A DNA stretch of 20,568 nt from Hyphomicrobiaceae bacterium (GTDB lineage: Bacteria; Pseudomonadota; Alphaproteobacteria; Rhizobiales; JAKIUO01): NCBI GenBank assembly GCA_021647535.1, contig JAKIUO010000027.1:1-20568 (forward strand), in the 5' to 3' direction. The translations under genes and the position numbers were made by a program. The notes below the pieces were generated by a model, which saw only the letters and a list, made by a program, of their open reading frames with translations, made no database searches and was not told the origin of the DNA. Shown here in pieces: positions 1 to 7,564 of this stretch. Positions within the stretch are counted from its first letter, which is position 1. Every line of letters starts with the position of its first letter.

Positions 1-370
1 GATTTTTCGCCAATTGCAAATCTGAATCACGATCACCAATCACATAAGAATCACCACGATTAATCTTTTGCTCTGTTAAATAATTCTGTAATAAGGCTGT
101 TTTAGGCTTACGACAGCAACAATTGTCCTGAGGTCGGTGCGGACAAATTAAAACATCAGCAAAGTTGATGTTTTGAGTTTTCAGAATTTTCAACATCAAT
201 TCATGCGGCCTAGAAAATTCAGCTTCTGTTCTTGTGAATTTTGCATGGCCAATTTTAAAACTGAATGTATCACCAGCTGCAGCAGCAGAGTCTCCGGTTG
301 CAACTGTTGCGTAATTTTGAGGAATAAAAAAACAGGTTGCAAGAGCGATAGATGCTATTTTTTTTATCAT
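1..370 (-). pseudogene. HisB-type histidinol-phosphatase fragment with foreign signal-like N terminus, partial
   Basis: Reading the minus strand from the ATG at 370 gives an open frame of about 123 codons that runs off the left edge. From about residue 45 it matches the phosphatase half of HisB: PHELML, then the zinc loop CPHRPQDNCCCRKPK, then SYVIGDRDSDLQLAKN, a HAD motif. These follow the order in E. coli HisB, where the loop is CPH...CDCRKPK. The family's N-terminal ~70 residues, with the nucleophile DxDGT motif and motif II, are missing. In their place is MIKKIASIALATCFFIPQ, which looks like a signal peptide, followed by an Ala/Gly-rich stretch. I found no DxDGT coding further upstream. 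The composition is clearly AT-richer than the neighbours. As it stands it cannot be an active HAD phosphatase. It may be a decayed transfer, a gene fusion or an assembly join. The HisB match is solid; the status is inferred. Confidence 0.7.
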
Positions 371-543
371 ATTTTTCCCGATTCTAATAACAACAAGGAA
401 TGGGGTGTCGTTTTCGCGCTTTTATACCAGACCGCATAAATGTTGATCAATAGCTGCCTCCATCGCCTTCCGGCTTCTTTACCCGGTGTCCAAAATTGGC
501 AATAAGTTGAAAGTTCGGAAATGCTTTCGTTTGTGGCATGGAG

Positions 544-562
544 CCCGGGTGAAGAACCCGGG
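544..562. repeat. GC-rich hairpin in the rhlE 3' gap
   Basis: CCCGGGT (544-550) and ACCCGGG (556-562) form a perfect 7-bp stem with a 5-base loop. It lies 46 bp beyond the rhlE stop, so it may mark the transcript end. No T-run follows it on either strand, so it is not a classical intrinsic terminator. I see nothing else that I can name in 371-607. Confidence 0.5.
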
Positions 563-607
563 GAGTGCGAAGAAGGTCAGCCTTTTGCGGGTTGGTATTA
601 CTCTTAG

Positions 608-2104
608 CTATCGAATGGATTTGACAGATTTTGTCATAAAGGCGGGGACGTGATCGCCCATGCCAATCACTTCTCCACTTCCCTTGCGACCTTTATTGCG
701 TCCTCTGTTTGGCGTTGGATGAGGCTTTCGTTCAGGCTTGGCGGGGGCGGGGGATTGGCTTTTGGGTGCCTCTTTTTCTTTGGAGATTGTCTTTGCTGGA
801 AGCTCTGATGCGTTATCGTTTTCAGATTGTTTTCTTGTATTATCCTGAGTTGGTTGCGGACCTGTTTCAGGAGAAGCTGTTTGAGATTGATCTCTGGGAG
901 CTGCATCTTTGTTGCGTGTTTTGCTATTGCGGCTACGACGCTTACGCTCACCTGTTTTACGATCATCACTTGCTTCTGGCTCACCATCAATCCAGGTTGG
1001 ATTTTCAATCTTGCAGAGGTCAAAAATGGCTTTGAGGTCTTCTTTGTCAGCCGAAGTGATCAGAGAAATGGCGTGTCCTTTTTTGCCAGCTCGACCTGTA
1101 CGTCCGATGCGATGAACATAATCTTCGGCATGGCGAGGAATATCAAAATTAAAGACATGGGATACATTGGGTATATCAAGACCACGCGCCGCTACGTCAC
1201 TGGCACATAATAATTTTATTTCGTCATTCTTGAAAGCAGCAAGCGTTTTCATGCGTGAATGCTGGTCCATATCGCCATGCAGGGCACCGGCATTAAAGCC
1301 ATGTTTCTCAAGTGAGCGCTGTAATATGCCCACATCCCTTTTGCGATTGCAGAAAATAATGGCGTTTCGAACCTCTTCGGTTTTCAACAGGCCGCGCAGC
1401 ACGTCACGTTTGTCTGCAGGCGTTTTGGAGCGGATAGACTGGAATTTCTGGGTAATCGTCTTGGCGGTCGTCGATTGCTGGGCCACTTCGACGCGCTCGG
1501 GATTATGCAGGAAATCACGCACTAGTTTTTGAATAACGGGAGGCATGGTGGCTGAGAAAAACAGGGTTTGCCGGGTAAAGGGCAGCATCTTGATGATCTT
1601 TTCAATGTCGGGAATAAAACCCATATCAAGCATACGATCAGCTTCATCAATCACAAGAATATCAATGGCATTGAGCATGAGCTTGCCACGTTGCATATGA
1701 TCAAGCAGGCGTCCCGGAGTGGCGATCAGGACATCTGCACCTCGGTCAATAATAGCGGCCTGTTTATCAAAGGATACACCGCCAATGAGTAGAGCCATGG
1801 AAAGTTTGTGATTGGCTCCCAGAGTTTCAAAATTCTCGCTCACCTGGGCGGCGAGCTCTCTTGTGGGAGCAAGGATCAGCGAACGCGGCATACGCGCCCG
1901 CGCCCGCCCTTGTTCGAGCCGTGCGATCATCGGCAGCACAAAGGCTCCCGTTTTTCCGGTTCCTGTCTGGGCGATGCCAAGCACGTCGCGCCCTTCAAGG
2001 GCAGCAGGAATGGCTTTTTCCTGGATAGGTGTCGCTTCACTATAACCGGCGGCTTCGATGGCCTTGAGGAGTTTTTCGCTCAGGGAGAGCTCTGAAAATT
2101 TCAT
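608..2104 (-). CDS. rhlE: DEAD-box ATP-dependent RNA helicase, RhlE type
   Basis: A 498-residue cytoplasmic ATP-dependent RNA helicase that remodels structured RNA, with likely roles in ribosome assembly and RNA decay. All helicase motifs are present in order: Q-motif region (TPIQ, 25-28), Walker A AQTGTGKT (45-52), PTRELA (80-85), ATPGR (128-132), DEAD (153-156), SAT (184-186), IIFCNRKR (249-256), ASDVAARGLDIP (301-312) and HRIGRTGR (331-338). After about residue 375 comes a charged, low-complexity tail rich in Lys, Arg, Pro, Ser and Gln, typical of RhlE-class proteins and probably RNA-binding. The MKFSELSLS start is the usual family start, although no strong Shine-Dalgarno precedes it. It appears to be transcribed alone, since 208 bp separate it from the next minus-strand gene upstream. 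RhlE is the closest subclass by motif and tail; other DEAD-box paralogues such as CsdA or SrmB are less likely. Confidence 0.93.
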   Translation of the reverse strand: MKFSELSLSEKLLKAIEAAGYSEATPIQEKAIPAALEGRDVLGIAQTGTGKTGAFVLPMIARLEQGRARARMPRSLILAPTRELAAQVSENFETLGANHKLSMALLIGGVSFDKQAAIIDRGADVLIATPGRLLDHMQRGKLMLNAIDILVIDEADRMLDMGFIPDIEKIIKMLPFTRQTLFFSATMPPVIQKLVRDFLHNPERVEVAQQSTTAKTITQKFQSIRSKTPADKRDVLRGLLKTEEVRNAIIFCNRKRDVGILQRSLEKHGFNAGALHGDMDQHSRMKTLAAFKNDEIKLLCASDVAARGLDIPNVSHVFNFDIPRHAEDYVHRIGRTGRAGKKGHAISLITSADKEDLKAIFDLCKIENPTWIDGEPEASDDRKTGERKRRSRNSKTRNKDAAPRDQSQTASPETGPQPTQDNTRKQSENDNASELPAKTISKEKEAPKSQSPAPAKPERKPHPTPNRGRNKGRKGSGEVIGMGDHVPAFMTKSVKSIR

Positions 2105-2312
2105 GCTTACGCTTTGTTAAACCCGATTTGTTGCTCGATTCGAATTCACAAAATAGGGGCAAGGCCCAACCATGTGAATCCCTGTTGGCCTGCAAGAAAC
2201 AGAGCCATTCATGAAAGTGAATGTAATAGGGGCTTTTGTCTGTGTCAAATGATTGAGTTCAATGAGGTCAACAAGGTTTTGATCCGGGACGAGAAGAGCA
2301 TAGATATATGAG

Positions 2313-2870
2313 CTATTGAGCTTTCTTGGAGTGCTCATAAATGCCGGGTGTTGTGGCCTTTACGGAGACTGAAACATCCTTGTCCTTGTTTTCATCATAA
2401 GAGGTCACCAGCAAGGTCATTTCATTGTCTTTCAGCGTGTCCATGGCCAGAAACGCATGTCGCAGCTGTTTTTCATTAAACTCTTTAATGCTCACTGTCT
2501 TGATGATTTTCGATGTGGCCTTGCCATTTTCATAAGCAATCCACTGGATGAAAACTTCTGCTTTGCGTTCGTGCAGTATGGGCTTTGCAGCGGTCGCCGG
2601 GGCACCAGCATTGGCTTTTGACAATAGCCCCGTTTTTTTATGATCAGCCTTGGAGAGGACAACAACAGCCCGATAAACACCGCCAAGATTGCCGTTTTTC
2701 CAGCTGCCACCGGTGACGATTTCGGGGATCTGAGCAGGCAGGGAATTGACCACATCAGCACTGTCAGCCCGTGCCATGCTTGAAAAGGTACATAGGGAAA
2801 TGAGCATCAATGTCGCGATTGCCAGAAGGGATTGATGGGGCATGTTTTGTACTATTGCGCGTGTGGTCAT
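2313..2870 (-). CDS. Small exported protein of unknown function
   Basis: About 185 residues; I do not recognise a family. The N terminus has a basic start, a hydrophobic stretch (LLAIATLMLISLCTF) and an AxA-like cleavage site (SSMARA before DSADV), so it is probably secreted to the periplasm by Sec. The mature part is mostly hydrophilic. It contains GGSWKNGNLGGVYRAVVVLS and a FIQWIAYENGK segment that look like beta strands, and it ends in a Lys-rich tail with no cysteines. An in-frame ATG at 2888 would add six residues. I prefer 2870 because AGG lies 8 bases upstream, while 2888 has no recognisable ribosome site. Its neighbour upstream on the same strand is a lipoprotein-like hydrolase 122 bp away, so co-transcription is possible but not shown. 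Function unknown. Confidence 0.65.
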   Translation of the reverse strand: MTTRAIVQNMPHQSLLAIATLMLISLCTFSSMARADSADVVNSLPAQIPEIVTGGSWKNGNLGGVYRAVVVLSKADHKKTGLLSKANAGAPATAAKPILHERKAEVFIQWIAYENGKATSKIIKTVSIKEFNEKQLRHAFLAMDTLKDNEMTLLVTSYDENKDKDVSVSVKATTPGIYEHSKKAQ

Positions 2871-2992
2871 TGTTTTTACCTGTCGCATGGCTGGTTTGTG
2901 ATGAATGTTCTTTTATGGCTTCGTCTTCAAGCTAATTTGCTCGTTGAACAAGGCGGAATTTGGGGAACAGTGCGTCAAGATCTTGCGAAATG

Positions 2993-3904
2993 CTAGTTTT
3001 GCCTCAGAAAATCGCTCATTAACCTTGATGTCAGGGCAGGTAGCTCTTCCTGGGGCAGATGGATGCATCGTGGCAGAATATGCATTCTGGCATTCGGCAG
3101 ATTATTATAAAGGCGCTTGCCATATTCCACCGGAACAATACCGTCACGTTGGCACCAGATCAGCAGCGTATTGAGTTTCAGGCCGCGATATTGTTTGGTG
3201 AATTGCTCGATATTTTCCGGCAGAAGCTGGGCTGCGGTACGTAAAAGGGCATATTTGCCGCCAGGAGTTCGCAACTGTTTGGCATATTCGCGCGGGGCTT
3301 CAGCGGGAATTTTGCTTTTGTCATGATAGGCAAAGCCAAGGGCGATCTTCATCTGGGTTTCTGGCGGGATCAATGCAATGCCAAGATCCGAAATGATTGG
3401 TGTGCGCATCAGGGCAATGCCCCAGGGGATTTTCTGCTTGTAGGAGATACTGTCGATCAGAATGAGCTTTTTCAGGCGGGGACGACGGCGTTTCTGGTCT
3501 TTGATGGCAAGCGCCAGGGCAATGCCGCCACCAAAGGAATGGCCGACAAGTGTCAGATTGCGCAAACGATGCTTCTGGATGAATTTGTCGACCAGTTCAG
3601 CCTGGTCAAATAGAGAATATTTGCCATCTTTTGGTTTGTCTGATTGACCAAAACCTTTGAGGTCGAGGGCGATAACCCGATGTTTTTTGGCAAGTTCGGG
3701 GGTCACATAACGCCATGCATAGGAACTGGCACCAAGGCCGTGCAACAACAGGATCGGTTCACCGCGCCCCGTTTCCTTATAGTGCAACCGCACAGGTTTT
3801 GTACTGGTCATCTCACTTGGAGTTGCAAAAGAGGCGCAGCCAGCCAGCAAGAAGGGCAGGGCGACAAGCATAAACATAGCCTGCAATTTACGCAATGACT
3901 GCAT
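2993..3904 (-). CDS. Alpha/beta hydrolase, predicted lipoprotein
   Basis: 303 residues from the chosen ATG. A lipoprotein signal is visible: basic start (MQSLRKLQ), hydrophobic core, and lipobox LLAGC with the acylated Cys at 23. The next residues are Ala-Ser, which favours outer-membrane sorting in Gram-negatives. The alpha/beta hydrolase core follows: oxyanion region LLLHGLGASS (52-61), DLKGFGQSDKP (81-91), nucleophile elbow GHSFGG with Ser123, acid QRDGIVP with Asp254, and His282 in CIHLPQEE. The triad is therefore complete. The fold covers esterases, lipases, haloperoxidases and C-C hydrolases, so the substrate cannot be read from sequence; attachment to a membrane suggests an ester or lipid substrate. 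A longer reading from TTG at 3952 would put 16 extra residues before the signal peptide, which is unlikely. Confidence 0.85.
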   Translation of the reverse strand: MQSLRKLQAMFMLVALPFLLAGCASFATPSEMTSTKPVRLHYKETGRGEPILLLHGLGASSYAWRYVTPELAKKHRVIALDLKGFGQSDKPKDGKYSLFDQAELVDKFIQKHRLRNLTLVGHSFGGGIALALAIKDQKRRRPRLKKLILIDSISYKQKIPWGIALMRTPIISDLGIALIPPETQMKIALGFAYHDKSKIPAEAPREYAKQLRTPGGKYALLRTAAQLLPENIEQFTKQYRGLKLNTLLIWCQRDGIVPVEYGKRLYNNLPNARMHILPRCIHLPQEELPALTSRLMSDFLRQN

Positions 3905-4002
3905 GAGACCCGCTTTCCATGAAGAACACCGATTTACAAAGCCTACTAACAACCATAAAAAGCTAACGAAATTGTGTCATGAGGAAGAAATATACATGCG
4001 GG

Positions 4003-4773
4003 TTAAAGGGAGCGTGTAAAAACCCAATTATTGCCCTCACTCATGTCGGCTTTGTAGCAATAACCGTCTTGGGTAAAACCTTTCAGGTCTTGTGGGTCAC
4101 TGAGGCGATTTTCAATCATATAGCGCGCCATGGCACCGCGTGCCCGTTTGGCAAACAGGCCGATGATCTTGTACTGGCCGTTTTTGTTTTCCTTGAAAAT
4201 CGGATTGATAATGCTTGATTGCAGGGTTTTAGGGCCTGCAGCCTTGAAATATTCATTCGAGGCCAGATTGATGACCGCGCGGTGTTTATGGCCCTTGAGC
4301 TGCTGGTCTATGCTCTTGGCAATGAGATCGCCCCAGAAGGCATAAAGGGTTTCACCGCGTTTGGTTTTCAGCTTGCGCCCCATTTCAAGGCGGTAGGGCT
4401 GGATTTCATCAAGGGGTTTGAGCAAGCCATAGAGGCCAGACAGAATACGCAGATGATCTTGTGCAAAGGCCAGATCTTTTTTGTCAAAAGTTTCCGCATC
4501 AAGCCCCGTATAGGTATCTCCGGCAAAGGCCATGACCGCCTGTTTGGTCTGGGTGATATCTGGCTTTTTCCTGAAGTCCTGAAAACGCTGATAGTTGAGG
4601 TCAGCCAGATTATCGCTGATTTTCATCATGGCGCGCAGATCGGCCCGCGTCAGCTTGCGCGCCACCGATATGAGCTGGTCGGTATCTTTCAGAAAATCAG
4701 GCTCACTGGAAGGGAGAGCCGGGTCCCTCGTCTCGAATTTCAGTTTTTTGGCGGGGGAGATAATGGCAAGCAT
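4003..4773 (-). CDS. yaaA: Peroxide stress protein YaaA (DUF328)
   Basis: 256 residues, the normal family length. It starts with the family hallmark MLAIISPAKKLKF and carries AFAGDTYTGLDA, LRILSGLYGLLKPLD, NLASNEYFKA and the C-terminal FAKRARGAMARYMI block followed by KGFTQDGYCY. In E. coli, YaaA is induced under OxyR control by hydrogen peroxide, lowers intracellular free iron and has been reported to bind DNA; the same cytoplasmic protective role is inferred here. The start at 4773 is preferred over the 10-residue longer ATG at 4803 because homologues begin at MLxxISPAK. AAGGA lies upstream with somewhat long spacing. It is transcribed in the same direction as its neighbours but separated by ~100 bp on one side and a palindrome-rich gap on the other. 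I see no OxyR site. Confidence 0.93.
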   Translation of the reverse strand: MLAIISPAKKLKFETRDPALPSSEPDFLKDTDQLISVARKLTRADLRAMMKISDNLADLNYQRFQDFRKKPDITQTKQAVMAFAGDTYTGLDAETFDKKDLAFAQDHLRILSGLYGLLKPLDEIQPYRLEMGRKLKTKRGETLYAFWGDLIAKSIDQQLKGHKHRAVINLASNEYFKAAGPKTLQSSIINPIFKENKNGQYKIIGLFAKRARGAMARYMIENRLSDPQDLKGFTQDGYCYKADMSEGNNWVFTRSL

Positions 4774-4849
4774 ATCAATCGCGATCCTTGTGACGGTTTT
4801 CAAGCGCCTTGAATATCACCATTCTGGAGTAATTCCAAACCGCACTGCA

Positions 4850-5130
4850 AAAGATTGAGGGTTGGGGATTAATCTTGCAGGGGCCGATACAAGACAGGCT
4901 TGCTGCGCAAACGGGCTGCCGCCCGCACCCGCTTGGGAGGAGACCTCCCAAACCCACCCTTTTCTATCATCAAACTGCAAAAAAGCAGGGGTTCGGGGAT
5001 GCTTTCCCCGAATGGGTATGGGCGATAGCCCATTCGCGTAGCGAGGAGACAAGAATTGAATTGCCCTAGAGGGGCTCCTCCAACGGGGGCGAGCGCTCAA
5101 ACAGCGGAGCGATAGTGCAAACATTAAACT
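4850..5130. repeat. Cluster of short GC-rich palindromes between yaaA and the U32 gene
   Basis: The gap 4774-5159 has no convincing gene but several back-to-back stems. They include GGGC/GCCC around 4914-4925, TTGGGAGG/CCTCCCAA around 4934-4952, CGGGGA/TCCCCG around 4996-5012, and GGGC/GCCC within a larger CGAATGGG/CCATTCG stem around 5011-5038. Spurious open frames run through it on both strands. The same style of hairpin string recurs at 18783-18877, so this looks like a dispersed palindromic intergenic repeat family. No T-runs follow the stems. Confidence 0.6.
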
Positions 5131-5159
5131 GCTGGCCCCGTCGTGAAGCGAAACTCGGC

Positions 5160-6806
5160 CTACCCCTCAATCAAATCCTCACGCATATTGCTTTCCAGCA
5201 TGACCCCTTGTTTTTTGCTGGAGAGCAGGGTGCGGGCCTTTTCATATTTGGGGTCGTTCCAGAACATCAAACAGCCATTGCAGCCCTTGCCGCAGCACCC
5301 CTCCAGTCCGACGCGCCGGGTTTTGGGGGCTCGATTTTTCTGGTCCTCACCAAGGGCCTCTATAAGGGCCTGTTTTTTGTTCTGATAGCGCTTGTCGTCT
5401 TCTTTGCCAAGCTCCATTTTTCCGGCCTCGAAATCCAGTTTGATCTGATTCCATTGCTCGTTCGTGAGGGCTTTTTCTTTGCGGATGATGGTCATTGCCG
5501 GGAAGTCTTTGGCGAGTTCTTCATGGTCTTCATGATCAAACAGCTCGAACGAAAGACGGATCACTGGTTTTTCGCTGGGCTGGACAACGGTGCTGGTGCG
5601 TCCAGTGGCGGCATCAATAAATTCGTAGATACGCAGCAACATGATGTCACGTCTTGTTGGTGAAACAAATTCCAGCACGTCGCCTGCGACGAGCTTGTTT
5701 TTGACCTCAAAGATAAAGGCATCTTTTTCAACCCGCTGGAGTATCCCGGCATATTCATAGCTGGCGAAATTCCAGTTCATTTCATAGGCGTGGCCATAAT
5801 TAGAAAGGCGGCCATCGTGAAAGGCCAGCGTATAGCCGCGATTGGGAATGGTGTTAAGTTCGGCCATATAAGGGGTCGGATCGAAATTTTGCGGGTCCTC
5901 ATACCAGTCATCTATCGCCATGCGATAGGCTCTGGCGGTGAGCGCGGCGTAATAGATGCTCTTGCCGCGTCCTTCAACCTTGAGGCTGTCAACGCCAATT
6001 GACAAGAGCTCATCAAGGCGGGGCATCAGGTTGAGGTCTTTGGAGTTGAGGATATAAGAGCCGCGTTCGTCTTCTTCGATGGGCATCATCTCGCCGGGAC
6101 GACATTCTTCTTCAAGGAAAAACTCGAACAGTTCCAGATTTTCCTCGGTGAGAAGCAGCTCCTTCAAGGTGCCATCCTTCAGCCTCATATGTACCTTGTA
6201 TTTCCAGCGGCAGCTATTGGCGCAGGCCCCTTGATTGGCCCCGCGCTCCGTCAGGAAATTCGATAACAGGCAGCGCCCCGAATAGGTCATGCACATGGAG
6301 CCATGAATAAAGGTTTCAAGCTTGATATCCGGGCATTTTTCGCGGATCTCTTTGAGCTCTGCAAAAGAAACCTCGCGCGCCAATACGCAGAGTTCAGCCC
6401 CCAGATCCGCCCAGAATTTGACCGATTGCCAGGAGCACACATTGGCCTGCGTGGAGATGTGCAGCTCCAGCTCGGGAGCCGCCTGTTTGACAAAGCTGAA
6501 AACACCGGGATCGGCGACAATCAAACCATCCGGCTTGACCTTGCGCACGGTCTCTACATAGTCCGGTAGCTTGTCGATGTCTTTATTGTGGGAAAACAGG
6601 TTGAGCGTCAGATAGACCTTTTTGCCGCGCGCATGAGCATAGTTGATGCCTTCAACGACATCCTCCAGCGTCATTTTGGATTTGACGCGCAGCGACAGGT
6701 CCGGTGTGCCCATATAGACAGCATCGGCACCATAGAGAATGGCGGCTTTCAGTTTTTCTAACGAACCGGCTGGCATCAGCAGTTCAGAGCGATGGGTTTT
6801 GGTCAT
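5160..6806 (-). CDS. U32-family (TrhP/YegQ-like) protein with Fe-S cysteine set
   Basis: 548 residues of the U32 'peptidase' family. E. coli members TrhP and RlhA are now known to serve prephenate-dependent hydroxylation of tRNA (wobble uridine) or 23S rRNA, so an RNA-hydroxylation role is more likely than proteolysis; this is inferred from the family. Visible features: ELLMPAGSLEKLKAAILYGADAVYMG start region (8-33), ISTQANVCSW (117-126), and the conserved cysteine cluster C172, C179, C195, C199 (GSMCMTYSGRC...GACANSC) expected to hold an Fe-S cluster. LKVEGRGKS (near 274-282) and a C-terminal beta-barrel-like part follow. It is longer than TrhP (~450) and ends with a second cysteine knot, C504, C505, C509, C512. 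The start, MTKTHRSELLMPAGS, matches family starts. I cannot tell TrhP from its paralogues, so I give no symbol. Confidence 0.85.
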   Translation of the reverse strand: MTKTHRSELLMPAGSLEKLKAAILYGADAVYMGTPDLSLRVKSKMTLEDVVEGINYAHARGKKVYLTLNLFSHNKDIDKLPDYVETVRKVKPDGLIVADPGVFSFVKQAAPELELHISTQANVCSWQSVKFWADLGAELCVLAREVSFAELKEIREKCPDIKLETFIHGSMCMTYSGRCLLSNFLTERGANQGACANSCRWKYKVHMRLKDGTLKELLLTEENLELFEFFLEEECRPGEMMPIEEDERGSYILNSKDLNLMPRLDELLSIGVDSLKVEGRGKSIYYAALTARAYRMAIDDWYEDPQNFDPTPYMAELNTIPNRGYTLAFHDGRLSNYGHAYEMNWNFASYEYAGILQRVEKDAFIFEVKNKLVAGDVLEFVSPTRRDIMLLRIYEFIDAATGRTSTVVQPSEKPVIRLSFELFDHEDHEELAKDFPAMTIIRKEKALTNEQWNQIKLDFEAGKMELGKEDDKRYQNKKQALIEALGEDQKNRAPKTRRVGLEGCCGKGCNGCLMFWNDPKYEKARTLLSSKKQGVMLESNMREDLIEG

Positions 6807-6886
6807 GGTGGGCTTCCTGCGCGTGCTTTCTGCTCAATGAGGTTACGTTGATCAAACGCCACTATAGCAGCAAAGCCTGAGGATTG

Positions 6887-7417
6887 TTAGCCGCTGCAAA
6901 ACCAATTGGCTGTCATTTTTTCTATAATATTGGGAATTTCACGATCAAGATTATTTGCGCAGATTATACCATTGAGTTGGGCACTGCTTTTTGATTTGAG
7001 ATGGGAGTTGAAGGGGATGGCGGTGATGCGTGCATCTTTGTCGCAACCTGTCTCAATGCGCCATTGCGGTTCCCAGCATTGAGGGGAAGAGCTATTGGTT
7101 TTCTTGAGGCAAGAGGCCACACAGTAAATGGGCAGACAGGCCAGTTTTTTGTTTTCGCGTATTTGTGCGACCAGTTGTTCAGTCTCTTCAGTCCAGCAAC
7201 GATTTGAAATCAGCAAAAGGTCAGGAAGTCCATGTTTGGCCGTAGCGGGGTCAAGGAAGAGCTTTGTTTCTTCAAGGCAGGTGAGCAGGTGAAGCTCATA
7301 ATCAAACCAGGCATTGCCCAGGCCATTTTCAAAAAACGTGCGGGCATCATTATGGTCAGTATCAAGAAATAAAATTTGTATGGCTTCATCGTCTATAAAA
7401 TATTGAGATGTTTTCAT
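6887..7417 (-). CDS. Unknown protein, possibly a degenerate receiver-domain protein
   Basis: 176 residues; no family recognised with confidence. The N-terminal ~115 residues have the rhythm of a response-regulator receiver: a first strand IQILFLDTDHNDARTFFE with acidic residues where receivers carry theirs, then a strand PDLLLIS where receivers normally have the phosphorylated Asp (here Ser/Asn), then a strand LPIYCVAS. That would make it a non-phosphorylatable pseudo-receiver; this is inference from pattern only. The C-terminal third is Ser/Lys-rich with no clear domain. Several cysteines (5 in the second half) are scattered. AAGGA lies upstream of the ATG at 7417. It stands alone, between the U32 gene and the divergent regulator at 7563, and shares the short promoter region with that regulator. 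Confidence 0.6.
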   Translation of the reverse strand: MKTSQYFIDDEAIQILFLDTDHNDARTFFENGLGNAWFDYELHLLTCLEETKLFLDPATAKHGLPDLLLISNRCWTEETEQLVAQIRENKKLACLPIYCVASCLKKTNSSSPQCWEPQWRIETGCDKDARITAIPFNSHLKSKSSAQLNGIICANNLDREIPNIIEKMTANWFCSG

Positions 7418-7544
7418 TTCATCAGGATCCTTGTGAAATGGGTCAGGAATACGCTGGAACCTAATGCACTATATAGGTGTGCGTACTAAAATAACACTAA
7501 TAAATTGCCACAGGCTGATTTTTCTTGCGTGCCCGCCAGATAGG

Positions 7545-7564
7545 ATATAAAGAAAACTTTATAT
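7545..7564. promoter_or_regulatory. Perfect palindrome, candidate operator of the ArsR-type regulator
   Basis: ATATAAAG (7545-7552) and CTTTATAT (7557-7564) form a perfect 8-bp inverted repeat with a 4-base AAAA spacer. It overlaps the first two bases of the ATG at 7563. Size and symmetry suit a dimeric winged-helix repressor, and its position suggests autoregulation. Binding is inferred. Confidence 0.55.

Noticed and set aside
544..562. Intrinsic terminator for rhlE
   Set aside because: The stem is good but no T-run follows it on the transcribed strand, so it is listed only as a hairpin.
3905..3952. Longer start (TTG) for the alpha/beta hydrolase
   Set aside because: It would put 16 residues ahead of a clear lipoprotein signal; the ATG at 3904 fits better.
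4816..5124. Open frames of ~60-100 codons in the yaaA-U32 gap
   Set aside because: They are translations of the palindromic repeat string, with no ribosome site and no domain.
7418..7562. SAM or SAH riboswitch upstream of the methionine genes
   Set aside because: I could not find a convincing conserved riboswitch core; control by the regulator protein is the simpler explanation.
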